In this document: in pieces, positions 51,601-55,183 of the stretch
Position numbering within the stretch: the first letter of the stretch is position 1
Layout: every line of letters starts with the position of its first letter
NCBI GenBank assembly: GCA_964019695.1
Contig: OZ026530.1
Span: 29,370,690-29,434,689 of the forward strand
From: Loripinus fragilis
Taxonomy: Eukaryota; Mollusca; Bivalvia; Lucinida; Lucinidae
DNA length: 64,000 bases
Direction: 5' to 3'
Translations under genes and position numbers: made by a program
Notes under the pieces: model-generated
The model's database searches: none
Told to the model about the DNA's origin: nothing
The model's input: only the letters and a program-made list of their open reading frames with translations

Positions 51601-53508
51601 TGATAGTTGTTTCTGTGATAGTGATACTATCGTGATAGTCAAAATGGGCATCGATAGTCACCCCTACCGATAGCTATACTTGCTTTTCCAAATTCTAGAT
51701 AATCTGTGTGGCTGAGCAGGCTGGTGTGAGTCTTAATTGATTACAAACACGGGAGATAGATTTTCTCAAGTCCGGTCTCCGCCAAATATGGAAACTTATT
51801 GATTTGCAATGGTATTGCATAGGTTTAGATAAGCAAAAAATTTTCAGCGTAAAATTGTAAACATTTTCTTATCCATACTTTTTAGCATATGTTTTGGGTG
51901 CTCAAAAGAACCACCTCATGGAGACGGTTCTTTTGAGTACCCACAACATATGTTTTTGTCGAGAAATAAGAAAATTATTTTTCTGTTACAGACTCTTAAC
52001 CAAAGGCCTGGATTTGCAAAGTAAGGATTCTTGCAATAAGTAATAAAAACATCCTGTGTGGCGACTTTATAGCGAATTTGCCTGACGGAGAAACAATCTT
52101 CAATTTTTAGATCACAAACACAGACTAACCCTTAAAGCGCCAAGAAAATAATGCACCTGAAAATGTCGTCTGCTGAAGTCGTATACTGCAAATAATTGCC
52201 TAACATTACCGACAAATTAAGTATAAAAACAAACAGCTTGGACCCAGAACAGACTGCTCCTATAGGAGCAGTCTGGTCTGGGTCCACACTGTTTGCCATA
52301 AAGGCTTCTAAAGAGAAAAGCAGACGACTTTTGTTGCGATTGGCACATTAAGGGCTAATGGTCTATATTAAATTATAATAGTCTGGCTATATTTATACCT
52401 TAAGTTATAAAGGCTAAAAGAAGCTCAATGAGCCTATATTGCTCACCTGAGCTGTTGGCCTCAATTTGGACCAAATGGGCATGGTTGGCAGGATTTATGT
52501 ACATTAAAACCTGTCTTAAGCGGCCACTAAAAAAGAAGACCAAAATTGTTTTACAAAACTGATTATCGCTTAATGCAGGTCAAAAGCATTTGTTTTGTCT
52601 ATGTTTATGTCTATGTTTGAGTGGCCGCGTAAGACAGGTTTTACTGTAACTGACCATTAAACATTGATTCATATACTAAATGTATAAGCTGTGGGCCTCA
52701 CAGATTTTCTAAAGTTTTCCCCATTATAAGTCCATGGAAGCTTAAGTGACCACAAGGCCATGGCCAATTTAGGTACCAGGGGCATGGTTGGCAGAAACTA
52801 TATAGTGGACCACTAGACATTGCTATATACTACATATAAACTGTGGGCCTCAGCGCAGTGGCACAGTGGCAGGGTGCTTGACTTGAGACCGAGAGGCCAC
52901 GGGTTAGAGCCTCCCTGGCGTCACGGCATTGTGGTCCTTGAGCAAGACATATTTATCCTAGCCTAGTACTGGTTCAACCCAGGAACACCCATCCCTATTT
53001 AACTGAAAGATTGTTGCTGGGACGTAAAGAATCAAATCAAACAAACAAACAAAATCATTGTTTCAGAGAAGAAGATTTTTAAAGATTTTCCGGTTGAAAG
53101 TCTATGGGAGCTTTATGTTGCCATGGTAACCAAAGTTCCAATCCAACCAGCCCAAAACACTTATGCAGATTTCCCCCCAACCTGATATTGCTTTACACAA
53201 AATTTGATCACAATTTGCCAATCTACATTAGAGATATATTTCATTGAAAATGTGAACGGACGAGGATGGACCATTGCCAATTTTATTACCTCACTTGAGC
53301 CTTTGGCTCAGGTGTGCTAAAAATTATTAAAAAGCCCTGTGACATATGCACAGGCACAGATAGACAGAGACCTACCAGGTTTTGATTCTGAATCAGTATC
53401 TGTTTCACTATCACTACTTGATTCATCGGATTCCTCTTGAACCCCTAGTCCTGGTAGAGGATCCTCATGCCATTCTTGTTCTCCGATATCCATCTCTTTC
53501 ACCTTCTG
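27614..53508 (-). CDS. BNIP2: BNIP2/caytaxin-family BCH-domain protein gene (9 coding exons)
   Basis: Spliced from 53376-53508, 46358-46525, 44100-44276, 42064-42166, 40117-40248, 38894-38980, 37079-37177, 29282-29344 and 27614-27686. All junctions are GT..AG and all phases agree (1035 nt including stop; about 339 residues from the Met at codon 6). The order is: acidic N-terminus (EWHEDPLPG), Ser/Asp-rich stretch, basic ARKKKR patch, ELEWEN, then a full BCH domain from [12 protein letters not shown] through [40 protein letters not shown] and VPMEYIYVP. Family members (BNIP2, ATCAY, PRUNE2 C-terminus; vertebrate BNIP2 about 314 aa) are cytoplasmic scaffolds that bind Rho-family regulators and, for some, kinesin light chain. 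Assignment to the family is strong; which vertebrate paralogue is closest is unresolved. The true first exon may lie upstream. Confidence 0.9.
27808..28035. repeat. gacaggttttct repeat, full copy
   Basis: Inverted ends 'gacgcaagaaaaactgtc' and 'gacaggttttcttgc'. Body with 'gcctgctcagctacagg', 'cgcttgtagcaagtctag' and 'caaaggcgcagatcagac'. This is the most complete copy and shows that the family has terminal inverted repeats. Confidence 0.6.
28036..28674. other. Intronic stretch without features
   Basis: AT-rich intron of the BNIP2-like gene. No repeat ends or exon signals were seen. Confidence 0.35.
28675..28760. repeat. Palindrome
   Basis: 'tggttcgtccacctgtatg' and 'catacaggtggacaaccat' enclose 'gagataatctac' / 'gtggattatctc'. 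Confidence 0.6.
28933..29110. mobile_element. CTGTARATTCGG TIR MITE, copy 2
   Basis: Ends 'ctgtaaattcagaaatttc' and 'gaaattttctgaatttacag'. The interior also mirrors itself in the 'gttttattttc' / 'gaaaataaaac' blocks. Confidence 0.6.
29232..29281 (-). promoter_or_regulatory. Competing 5' splice sites at exon 8
   Basis: Two donors are in reach: GTGACA at 29281 and the near-consensus GTAAGT at 29237. The in-frame TGA between them (29278-29280) means donor choice decides between a short ...TPSTPR end and the Lys-rich exon-9 end. Confidence 0.5.
29282..29344 (-). CDS. BNIP2: BNIP2-like exon 8 (Ser/Thr/Pro tail)
   Basis: Acceptor TTCGAAG, then 63 bases: the first base completes Lys with exon 7, followed by [10 protein letters not shown] and a [10 protein letters not shown] run. 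The position and the YDD motif correspond to the Tyr-Glu-Glu segment that follows the BCH domain in caytaxin. Cut at GTGACA (29281-29276) it joins exon 9 in frame. If the cut is not made there, TGA at 29278-29280 ends the protein directly after Arg, and a stronger GTAAGT donor lies at 29237-29232. Confidence 0.7.
29445..29590. repeat. ACATATGTTT hairpin MITE, copy
   Basis: 'gaacatatgttttaggtgctcaacagaacaatgagacagttcttttgagtgcccataacatat' gives the usual two arms with a shortened centre. Confidence 0.6.
29620..30245. repeat. Dispersed repeat R, copy interrupted by an insert
   Basis: Matches the uninterrupted copy at 45430-45767: 'gtttggcatcaagaggcttgc', 'tgatggattcttttcttgctcacca', 'cctgggtaagataacatggg', 'cccagggtaaaatctcagatgt'. 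The foreign segment at 29731-29947 is absent from the other copy. Confidence 0.65.
29731..29947. mobile_element. TAATTGTAATTA-rich insertion with 7-bp direct repeat
   Basis: 217 bp made largely of 'taattgtaattaattg'-type phrases, flanked by ATGGACA at 29724-29730 and 29948-29954. Comparison with 45430-45767 confirms it as an insertion. Its GAGTTGGGGTTA start recalls hAT ends of the CAGAGTTGGG type, but the right end does not mirror it. Confidence 0.6.
30455..30650 (-). mobile_element. tRNA-derived SINE, family 1
   Basis: 'tttgattctttacaacccag', 'gtgtcttgctcgaggacat', 'gtgaggctaaaatccac' and 'ctactatgctcccttaag' mark tail, core and head on the minus strand. Confidence 0.65.
30695..30940. mobile_element. 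piggyBac-like MITE, TTAA-flanked, copy 3
   Basis: TTAACCCATTACCTCAGAG at left and AGTAAAATGTTAA at right. The interior matches 26991-27222 over the 'aacaaagcagacccagat' hairpin and 'agtttctttgttctatgtac'. Confidence 0.65.
31091..31270. mobile_element. Mariner/pogo-type MITE, copy 2
   Basis: CAGCGAAACCTGTCTTAAGC at left, inverted GACCGGTTTCACTG at right, TA on both sides (31089-31090 and 31271-31272). Confidence 0.7.
31700..32050 (-). repeat. Dispersed repeat family D, copy
   Basis: Reverse complement of 47935-48240 with 'cctgacccaggataccaatg', 'gccctttcccagcaggtgac', 'agtaaaatattttactgaagg' and 'aaaccagttttacgg'. The copy may continue to about 32110, where 'agccaagaggtcag' repeats an inner phrase. 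Confidence 0.6.
32220..32957. other. Intronic stretch with one hairpin
   Basis: A CAGATCAG-type hairpin at 32435-32515 ('gcaaacagagtgaaccctg' / 'tctgctctgtttgc', then 'gtaaagagttaa'). Otherwise nothing supported. Confidence 0.4.
33040..33750 (-). pseudogene. LINE C-terminal region
   Basis: Open for 236 codons, with [42 protein letters not shown] and GRPKQTWKK, the usual sequence after the finger in this LINE type. One base out of register with the RT core. It ends at the natural TAA next to the microsatellite tail. Confidence 0.8.
33669..34475 (-). pseudogene. LINE reverse-transcriptase core plus Cys finger
   Basis: Contains the RT signature blocks in order: [14 protein letters not shown] (motif A), [11 protein letters not shown] (motif B), [11 protein letters not shown] (catalytic YADD) and [12 protein letters not shown]. 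Then a treble-clef/PHD-like finger [18 protein letters not shown]...WVHKKC (split motif) precedes a frameshift near 33745. The catalytic residues are intact, but the ORF is separated from its endonuclease and C-terminus. Confidence 0.85.
34483..36302 (-). pseudogene. LINE endonuclease and N-terminal RT segment
   Basis: The endonuclease begins near 36110 ([23 protein letters not shown]), is cut by an in-frame TAG at 35872-35874, and continues in the same frame through [28 protein letters not shown] and QHQLLVCD. The final motif has Q where SDH is usual in active enzymes. The RT linker then runs to [13 protein letters not shown] and [11 protein letters not shown], after which the frame is lost near 34495 where a one-base change destroys the CNYRG motif. 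The stretch at 36117-36302 is open in a different frame and may be 5' leader. Not expected to give a working enzyme. Confidence 0.8.
36604..36827. mobile_element. CAGGGGACAAA MITE, 5-bp duplication, copy 1
   Basis: CAGGGGACAAAATTCCAC and TTTTTGTCCCCTG inverted, AAGGC directly repeated outside (36599-36603 and 36828-36832). Internal palindrome 'gtcctgcaggac'. Sister copy at 62489-62798. Confidence 0.75.
37079..37177 (-). CDS. BNIP2: BNIP2-like exon 7 (BCH domain, C-terminal part)
   Basis: Acceptor TTATTTCAG, 99 bases, donor GTAAGT. Encodes [13 protein letters not shown] and [16 protein letters not shown]. This matches the family segment SSKFSQKIRYV...LVPMEYVGIPE of vertebrate BNIP2. The leading T completes a Ser codon from exon 6. 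Confidence 0.9.
37260..37308 (-). repeat. Partial duplicate of exon 7
   Basis: About 48 bp repeats the acceptor side of exon 7 ('cagagtctttacaaatctca', 'gcttagagctgaacttggaa') 123 bp away, then diverges. It carries a TTTCAG acceptor but no donor, so it is a pseudo-exon. Confidence 0.75.
37544..38335 (+). repeat. Tandem array, five ~158-bp units
   Basis: Unit starts ('gatgcacaaagttc') at 37544, 37702, 37860, 38019 and 38177, giving spacings of 158, 158, 159 and 158. Conserved phrases: 'cattcttgcactctgca', 'ctcatgctgattgatatttg', 'tttcaagttatagagcgga'. The first unit is the most diverged. Confidence 0.9.
38335..38386 (+). repeat. GACA/GACG microsatellite
   Basis: Alternating 'gacagaca' and 'gacggaca' units at the end of the tandem core, before 'cgcccggggaaaaac'. 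Confidence 0.9.
38456..38570 (+). repeat. Terminal fragment of a second pearl-like element
   Basis: 'agagcggac' and a single 'gacagg' lead into 'taatgccccggcc' and 'agcgggggcataaaa', an inverted-end arrangement like that at 38386-38437 but of a different subfamily. Confidence 0.45.
38894..38980 (-). CDS. BNIP2: BNIP2-like exon 6 (BCH domain)
   Basis: Acceptor TTTTTTCAATCAG, 87 bases, donor GTAGGC. Encodes [17 protein letters not shown] and [11 protein letters not shown], aligning with the LRKNLKSLIIVHPSWFIRT segment of BNIP2. Phase 1 to phase 2. Confidence 0.9.
39010..39780. mobile_element. Long inverted-repeat element, right arm interrupted
   Basis: Left arm 39013-39150 ('tgaagattttaacttttcg', 'tccacacacaaaat', 'cttcatcagctttgtgac') is mirrored by 39265-39304 plus 39684-39760. 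The 363-bp element at 39313-39675 splits the right arm. Confidence 0.7.
39313..39675. mobile_element. CCCAGGGGGGTACTC element, 8-bp duplication, copy 1
   Basis: Ends CCCAGGGGGGGGTACTCT and AGAGTACCCCCCCTGGG are inverted and continue into 'acgtaggctcgg' / 'ccgagcctacgt'. GCTCGAAG is repeated exactly outside (39305-39312 and 39676-39683). The interior repeats 'tattttttttggg'-type phrases. The 8-bp duplication fits hAT-type MITEs. Sister copy at 56555-56900. Confidence 0.8.
39845..40030. mobile_element. TTTCCAACAATGTG TIR MITE, copy 2 (left end lost)
   Basis: 'gcgcagtctgatcagagcc', 'tactgactgaacatcatttg', then 'atgccacatcgcattgtt'. Confidence 0.55.
40117..40248 (-). CDS. BNIP2: BNIP2-like exon 5 (BCH domain)
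   Basis: Acceptor TGTATTTTCAG, 132 bases, donor GTGGGT. Encodes [19 protein letters not shown] and [20 protein letters not shown] (split here), nearly identical in pattern to [39 protein letters not shown]. The first base completes Leu with exon 4. This is the central beta-strand and helix region of the BCH fold. Confidence 0.95.
40315..40620 (-). mobile_element. tRNA-derived SINE, family 2
   Basis: Minus reading: 'catagtgcatttgatagtg' head, B-box-like 'gagttcaaatccgg', body with 'ggaccaggcc..' (plus 'gtatgggaccaggcc') and 'gggttgttgtcagttacaag', tail 'caacaaaacaaaac'. Confidence 0.65.
41020..41240. mobile_element. TTTCCAACAATGTG TIR MITE, copy 3
   Basis: Complete copy with 'gagatttccaacaatgtg' and 'cacattgttggaaatc' ends. 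Confidence 0.65.
41340..41470 (-). mobile_element. tRNA-derived SINE, family 4
   Basis: Minus reading: 'gcgatgtggtagagtgtttg' (A-box region), 'cctgtagatccagcgacc' and 'tgagtttgattcccggctg' (B box). The tRNA resemblance is close over about 70 bp; the 'gggacaggttgaaatatttc' that follows shows it is a SINE and not a tRNA gene. Confidence 0.6.
41755..41835. repeat. Palindrome
   Basis: 'taattacggttttgtcat' mirrors 'atgacaaaaccgtataatta' with a further 'taagccgtaatt' copy. Confidence 0.55.
42064..42166 (-). CDS. BNIP2: BNIP2-like exon 4 (BCH domain)
   Basis: Acceptor TTCTCTTCTAG, 103 bases, donor GTAAGT. Encodes [18 protein letters not shown] and [19 protein letters not shown] followed by a cysteine and an acidic/Tyr-rich MDNLF is diagnostic for the BNIP2 family. 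Confidence 0.95.
42167..43192. other. Intronic stretch
   Basis: Contains a CAGATCAG-type hairpin half at 42745-42800 ('gagactcctacaggagcag', 'tctacactgtttg') and another at 43050-43110. Otherwise no feature. Confidence 0.4.
43193..43395 (-). mobile_element. tRNA-derived SINE, family 1, diverged
   Basis: 'cattcaacaattttcagtca', 'gttgaaccagtgctaagcaa', 'gaggctcaaatctgcatc', 'actgagccactgctctc'. Confidence 0.55.
43628..43802. repeat. Hairpin MITE, 175 bp
   Basis: 'actatttcataccttt', 'ctgtgcaacagtcaaa' and 'tgtgctgtggatgac' are mirrored by 'gtcatccacagcac', 'tttgactgttgcacag' and 'aaaggtataaaatagt'. The GC-rich loop 'ctcggcctttggcc' is itself palindromic. Confidence 0.65.
44100..44276 (-). CDS. 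BNIP2: BNIP2-like exon 3 (start of BCH domain)
   Basis: Acceptor TTGTTTACAG, 177 bases, donor GTAAGG. Encodes [28 protein letters not shown] and then [18 protein letters not shown], matching RVDMKAIEPYKKVISHGG of BNIP2. Its first two bases complete Asn of the ELEWEN motif begun in exon 2. The first ~93 bases exist in three further copies upstream, so this is the only copy with the BCH half and the authentic donor. Confidence 0.95.
44184..44680 (-). repeat. Tandem 132-bp duplication of the 5' half of exon 3
   Basis: Copies of the unit start ('acttctgtgcctctcg') at 44184, 44316, 44448 and 44580, exactly 132 bp apart. On minus each has intron end, acceptor and about 93 exon bases up to CACAGAAGT, and the three upstream copies then run into 'atgtcatagaatct'. 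The outermost copy has a different acceptor (GGCTTTTAG), presumably the original one. A GTATGT donor exists in the copies, but its use gives 91-base exons that break the frame, so they look like pseudo-exons. Confidence 0.9.
44702..45375 (-). repeat. Tandem duplication of a SINE plus ~130-bp flank
   Basis: Family-1 SINEs at 44702-44912 and 45038-45238 are each followed by the same flank ('tagggataggctctgaacca', 'accacaaggtattgat', 'ttcacagcttttcaatgtttg'). The pair is about 330 bp apart, so one SINE insertion was later duplicated with its surroundings. Both SINEs show 'gaggctcgaacc' B boxes and 'tcctgggttgaaccagtact'. Confidence 0.75.
45430..45767. repeat. Dispersed repeat R, uninterrupted copy
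   Basis: Reference copy for 29620-30245. Contains 'ggatcggcgtttggcatcac', 'gaggcttgccgagtgatgac' and 'ccttatccggtgtgcaa'. Unclassified. Confidence 0.6.
45858..46352. repeat. Flank duplication around a CAGGGTTC element
   Basis: 45858-45938 ('gaaccattctactgcccca', 'aatcatactcagatacaa') and 46267-46348 ('gaaccatttcttctgcccg', 'aatcatactcagatacaa') are copies of each other in the same direction, on either side of the element at 45939-46266. The second copy directly abuts the donor of exon 2. Confidence 0.65.
45939..46266 (-). mobile_element. CAGGGTTCGCACAGGCTTG element, copy 2
   Basis: Inverted relative to 12993-13385, ending 'tcaagcctgtgcaaaccctg', with the same 'ttggtgcagcatttgctgc' palindrome. 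The left end is AGGGTTCATACAGGG. Confidence 0.65.
46358..46525 (-). CDS. BNIP2: BNIP2-like exon 2 (acidic region, ELEWE)
   Basis: Acceptor TTCAATTTTAG, 168 bases, donor GTAAGT. Encodes [16 protein letters not shown], then an Asp/Glu/Pro-rich stretch ([18 protein letters not shown]) ending GELEWE. BNIP2 has the same order: basic patch, acidic stretch with LDTP, then FEWED. In caytaxin, ELEWED binds kinesin light chain; here the motif is ELEWEN across the exon 2-3 junction. Confidence 0.9.
46590..46985 (-). repeat. ACATATGTTT hairpin MITE split by a mariner MITE
   Basis: Left part to 46715 ('gagtgtgtaccaaaat', 'gggtactcaaaataacc', 'gcactcaaaacata') and right part from 46923 ('tgttaaatctgatgggtaag', 'ctcaaaaattttgtt') are one copy of the family, with 46716-46922 inserted. 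Confidence 0.65.
46716..46922. mobile_element. Mariner/pogo-type MITE, copy 4
   Basis: CCGTAAAACCTGTATAAAAC and inverted CACAGGTTTTACTG with TA on both sides (46714-46715, 46923-46924). Carries 'cagaatgctccaaggggagc' as in copy 1. Confidence 0.7.
46986..47934. other. Intronic stretch with degraded hairpins
   Basis: A CAGATCAGGCC hairpin at 47270-47345 ('tttggattcagatcaggcc', 'cctgaattggatccaacc') and weaker ones near 47650 and 47870. No exon signal. Confidence 0.4.
47935..48240 (+). repeat. Dispersed repeat family D, copy
   Basis: 'gtgaggttggcgtgccgtga', 'gtttaagccctccagtaaa', 'ggtcacctgctgggaaaggg', 'cccattggtatcctgggtc', 'gattcctgatctttgccct'. Defines the family with 31700-32050. Confidence 0.65.
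48415..48600. repeat. Two CAGATCAGGCC hairpins
   Basis: 'caaacagtttggacttagat' (48424) has only one arm; 'caaacagtttggacccagat' (48519) pairs with 'atctgggtccaaactgtttg' around 'caggcctgacaaaatgtctggcctg' (split motif). Confidence 0.6.
48665..48860. repeat. ACATATGTTT hairpin MITE, well-preserved inverted copy
   Basis: 'gttaagagtgcgtaacaaaa', 'aaccaaaacatatgttgtgg', 'aactgtctcaatgagacagtt', 'cccaaaacatatgtttaaat'. Confidence 0.65.
49085..49298. mobile_element. piggyBac-like MITE, TTAA-flanked, copy 4
   Basis: TTAACCCTTAAAGCGCCAA at left, GGCGCTTTATAGGTTAA at right. The central palindrome is 'tttcatgagaatcgtctgcc' and its reverse; it lacks the CAGATCAG core of copy 1. Confidence 0.7.
49299..50201. 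other. Intronic stretch without features
   Basis: No exon, repeat end or RNA signal supported. Confidence 0.35.
50202..51666. mobile_element. hAT-type element, GATAGT-rich ends, 8-bp duplication
   Basis: TAGGGGTGTAACGATACATC at the left and GATAGTCACCCCTA at the right are inverted. CCGATAGC is repeated exactly outside (50194-50201 and 51667-51674). Both sub-terminal 130 bp are packed with GATAGT/ACTATC, more than fifteen in total, as expected for hAT transposase-binding sites. The interior (1465 bp overall) has only short frames; one at 50906-51106 ends [16 protein letters not shown], faintly like the end of hAT transposases, and two near-identical ~40-bp stretches occur at about 50871 and 51126. 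Non-autonomous as it stands. Confidence 0.75.
51820..52015. repeat. ACATATGTTT hairpin MITE, well-preserved copy
   Basis: 'aaaaattttcagcgtaaaat', 'gcatatgttttgggtgctca', 'gagacggttcttttgagtac' and 'cccacaacatatgttttt'. Confidence 0.65.
52125..52358. mobile_element. piggyBac-like MITE with CTAA flanks, copy 5
   Basis: Ends CCCTTAAAGCGCCAA and TTGGCACATTAAGGG as in copy 1, but the four-base direct repeat is CTAA on both sides (52125-52128 and 52355-52358) in place of TTAA. The CAGAACAG hairpin core is present. Confidence 0.7.
52502..52646. mobile_element. Mariner/pogo-type MITE, copy 5
   Basis: CATTAAAACCTGTCTTAAGC and GACAGGTTTTACTG, TA on both sides. Confidence 0.65.
52845..53055 (+). mobile_element. 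tRNA-derived SINE, family 1 (plus orientation)
   Basis: A-box region 'gcacagtggcagggtgcttg', B-box region 'cgggttagagcctccctgg', core 'gtccttgagcaagaca', 'actggttcaacccagg', tail 'caaatcaaacaaacaaac'. The core resembles the conserved domain of V-type SINEs; that label is an inference. Confidence 0.75.
53376..53508 (-). CDS. BNIP2: BNIP2-like exon 1 found (N-terminus)
   Basis: Acceptor CTATTTTTCAG, 133 bases, donor GTAGGT. In phase 0 it reads [19 protein letters not shown], then a Glu/Ser/Asp-rich run ending DSESKP. The ATG at codon 6 (GAGATGG context) could be the start, which makes the N-terminus [11 protein letters not shown], comparable with the EEWQDEDFP stretch near the start of BNIP2. 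Alternatively the true start is in an upstream exon. Confidence 0.8.
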
Positions 53509-53624
53509 CTGAAAAATAGCACTAGCCATTAACCCATGTTATACTGAATATTGTTATATACTACACTCCTCCACAATTCTGTAGCATTCCAAATAAAAGC
53601 ATGCATTTTCAATCAGAGTGAAAA

Positions 53625-53690
53625 CATTGTGGATCCTGATCAGCTGGCTTCGTCAGAAGCAACCTGATCTGGATCTACAGTGTTATCAAA
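53625..53690. repeat. CTGATCAG hairpin MITE, copy
   Basis: 'gtggatcctgatcagctgg' / 'caacctgatctggatctac'. Confidence 0.55.
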
Positions 53691-53756
53691 AAAAAAAGAA
53701 GATAAATCTGGGTTCAGCTTTACAAGGATTAATTTACTTTCAGGGGAGACTATTCT

Positions 53757-54350
53757 AGGTTCATGAACCCCTAGTCCTGGTAGAGGATCCTCATGCCATT
53801 CATGTTCTCAAATATCCATGCAAAAATTAAAGAGACCAACAATCAGTAAAATAAATGTCCTGATATTTCAAAAACTTTTCTCTTTCTGTTCAGCTGGAAT
53901 TCTCAAAAGCAAACACGGTAGACCCTGATCAGACTGCTTCTTCAGAAGCAGTCTGATCTTGGTCTGCACTGTTTGCTTGGACTGAATTTATAGCCAGTTA
54001 TCCGGGCTGAAATTCACAAAATGCATGTCAGAATAGCAAACAGAGAAGTTTGTCGGGACCTTTTTCATAGCCAACTAATGTTCAAAAGTATACTTTCAGG
54101 GGAGACAATACTATGTTCAAAAACTCAGAGTCCTGGTAAAGGATCCTCGTGCCATTCTTGTTCTCCAATATCCATCTCTTTCACTTTCTGCTGAAATTAA
54201 AGAAACTGACTATTAATATACTTTCAGGGGAGACAATTATACTTTCAGGGGAGACAATTCTATGTTCTTGGATCCCTAGCCATGGTAGAGGATCCTCATG
54301 CCATTCTTGTTCTCCAATATCCATGTCTTTCACCTTCTGCTAAAATAAGA
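53757..54350 (-). repeat. Three partial duplicates of exon 1
   Basis: Copies at 53757-53820, 54120-54195 and 54262-54350 repeat 'cctggtagaggatcctcatg', 'ccattcttgttctcc' and, in the last two, the acceptor side 'tctttcacyttctgct'. On minus the last two have AG acceptors and a readable [15 protein letters not shown] start. The middle one hits TGA after PGL, and none has exon 1's Ser/Asp-rich half or donor. 'actttcaggggagac' phrases between them show that intron was copied too. Confidence 0.85.
53910..53985. repeat. CAGACTGCTTC hairpin MITE, copy
   Basis: 'gtagaccctgatcagactgc' and 'gcagtctgatcttggtctgc' around 'ttcttcagaa'. Confidence 0.65.
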
Positions 54351-54414
54351 GAGATCAGCGATTAATATAATTTCAGGGGAGATTATTCTATGCTCAGACA
54401 GATGTGTATAATAA

Positions 54415-54725
54415 GGAGATAACTGTATTCAAAATTTTCATTTGGGGAGGTATATCGTCGGATATATTATTGGTTGGAAATTTAGTTTTACAATGACGCT
54501 CAGGCAGAGCTGTAAAATGTGATTTTCGACCAGGATATCTGACAATATATACTTCCCCAAATGAAAAATTTGAATATGGTTTCATTTGGGAAGGTATATC
54601 ATCAAATTAACTGGTCTGAAATCGCATTTTACGGCTCTGCGCGTGTGTCACTGTAAAAATAATTTTCCTACTATATATCCGATGATATACCTCCTCAAAT
54701 GAAAATTTTGAACATGGTTATTCCC
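54415..54725. mobile_element. Nested palindromic MITE (TTTGGGGAGGTATATC)
   Basis: Outer arms 'attcaaaattttcatttgg' and 'aaatgaaaattttgaacat' and inner arms 'ttccccaaatgaaaaattt' / 'tttcatttgggaaggtat' give four copies of one motif arranged as two nested palindromes. A relative of the edge is seen near 55245-55280. Confidence 0.65.
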
Positions 54726-54744
54726 ATTGATAGTTATGTCTCAA

Positions 54745-54950
54745 GTTGTTTGATTTTATTCTTAACTTCCCAGTGAACAATTTTTCAGTTATGTCAGGGC
54801 GGGTCTTCCTGGGTTTAACCAGTATTACGGTAAGCAGAGGATATTAAAGTGTCTTGCTCAAGGACACAATGCAGTGGCTCGGGTGAGGCTCGAACCCGGA
54901 AACTCTTGACCTCAAGCCAAGCACTCTACCACTGAGCCACCACTTCCTCA
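54745..54950 (-). mobile_element. tRNA-derived SINE, family 1
   Basis: 'aggctcgaacccggaaac' (B box), 'ctaccactgagccaccact' (A box region), 'gtcttgctcaaggacacaat'. Confidence 0.7.
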
Positions 54951-54966
54951 AGAGGCAGAGAGTTCT

Positions 54967-55183
54967 TTGTTTGTTTTGATTCTTAACTTCTTAACATCCC
55001 AGTCAACAATTTTTCAGTCATGTCAGGACGAGTCTTCCTGGGTTGAACCAGTACTTAGCAGTGGATAAAGTGTCTTGTTCAAGGACACATCACAATAAAC
55101 TTTGCCGGAGGTGAGACTCAAACTAGCAACCCTTCGATCCATAGTCTTAAAAATGTGCTAACAACTGAGCCATTGTGCTCTGT
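54967..55183 (-). mobile_element. tRNA-derived SINE, family 1
   Basis: Directly beside the previous copy. 'cttcctgggttgaaccagta', 'gtgtcttgttcaaggacac', 'gtgagactcaaactagcaac'. More diverged, so the pair is two insertions and not a recent duplication. Confidence 0.65.
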
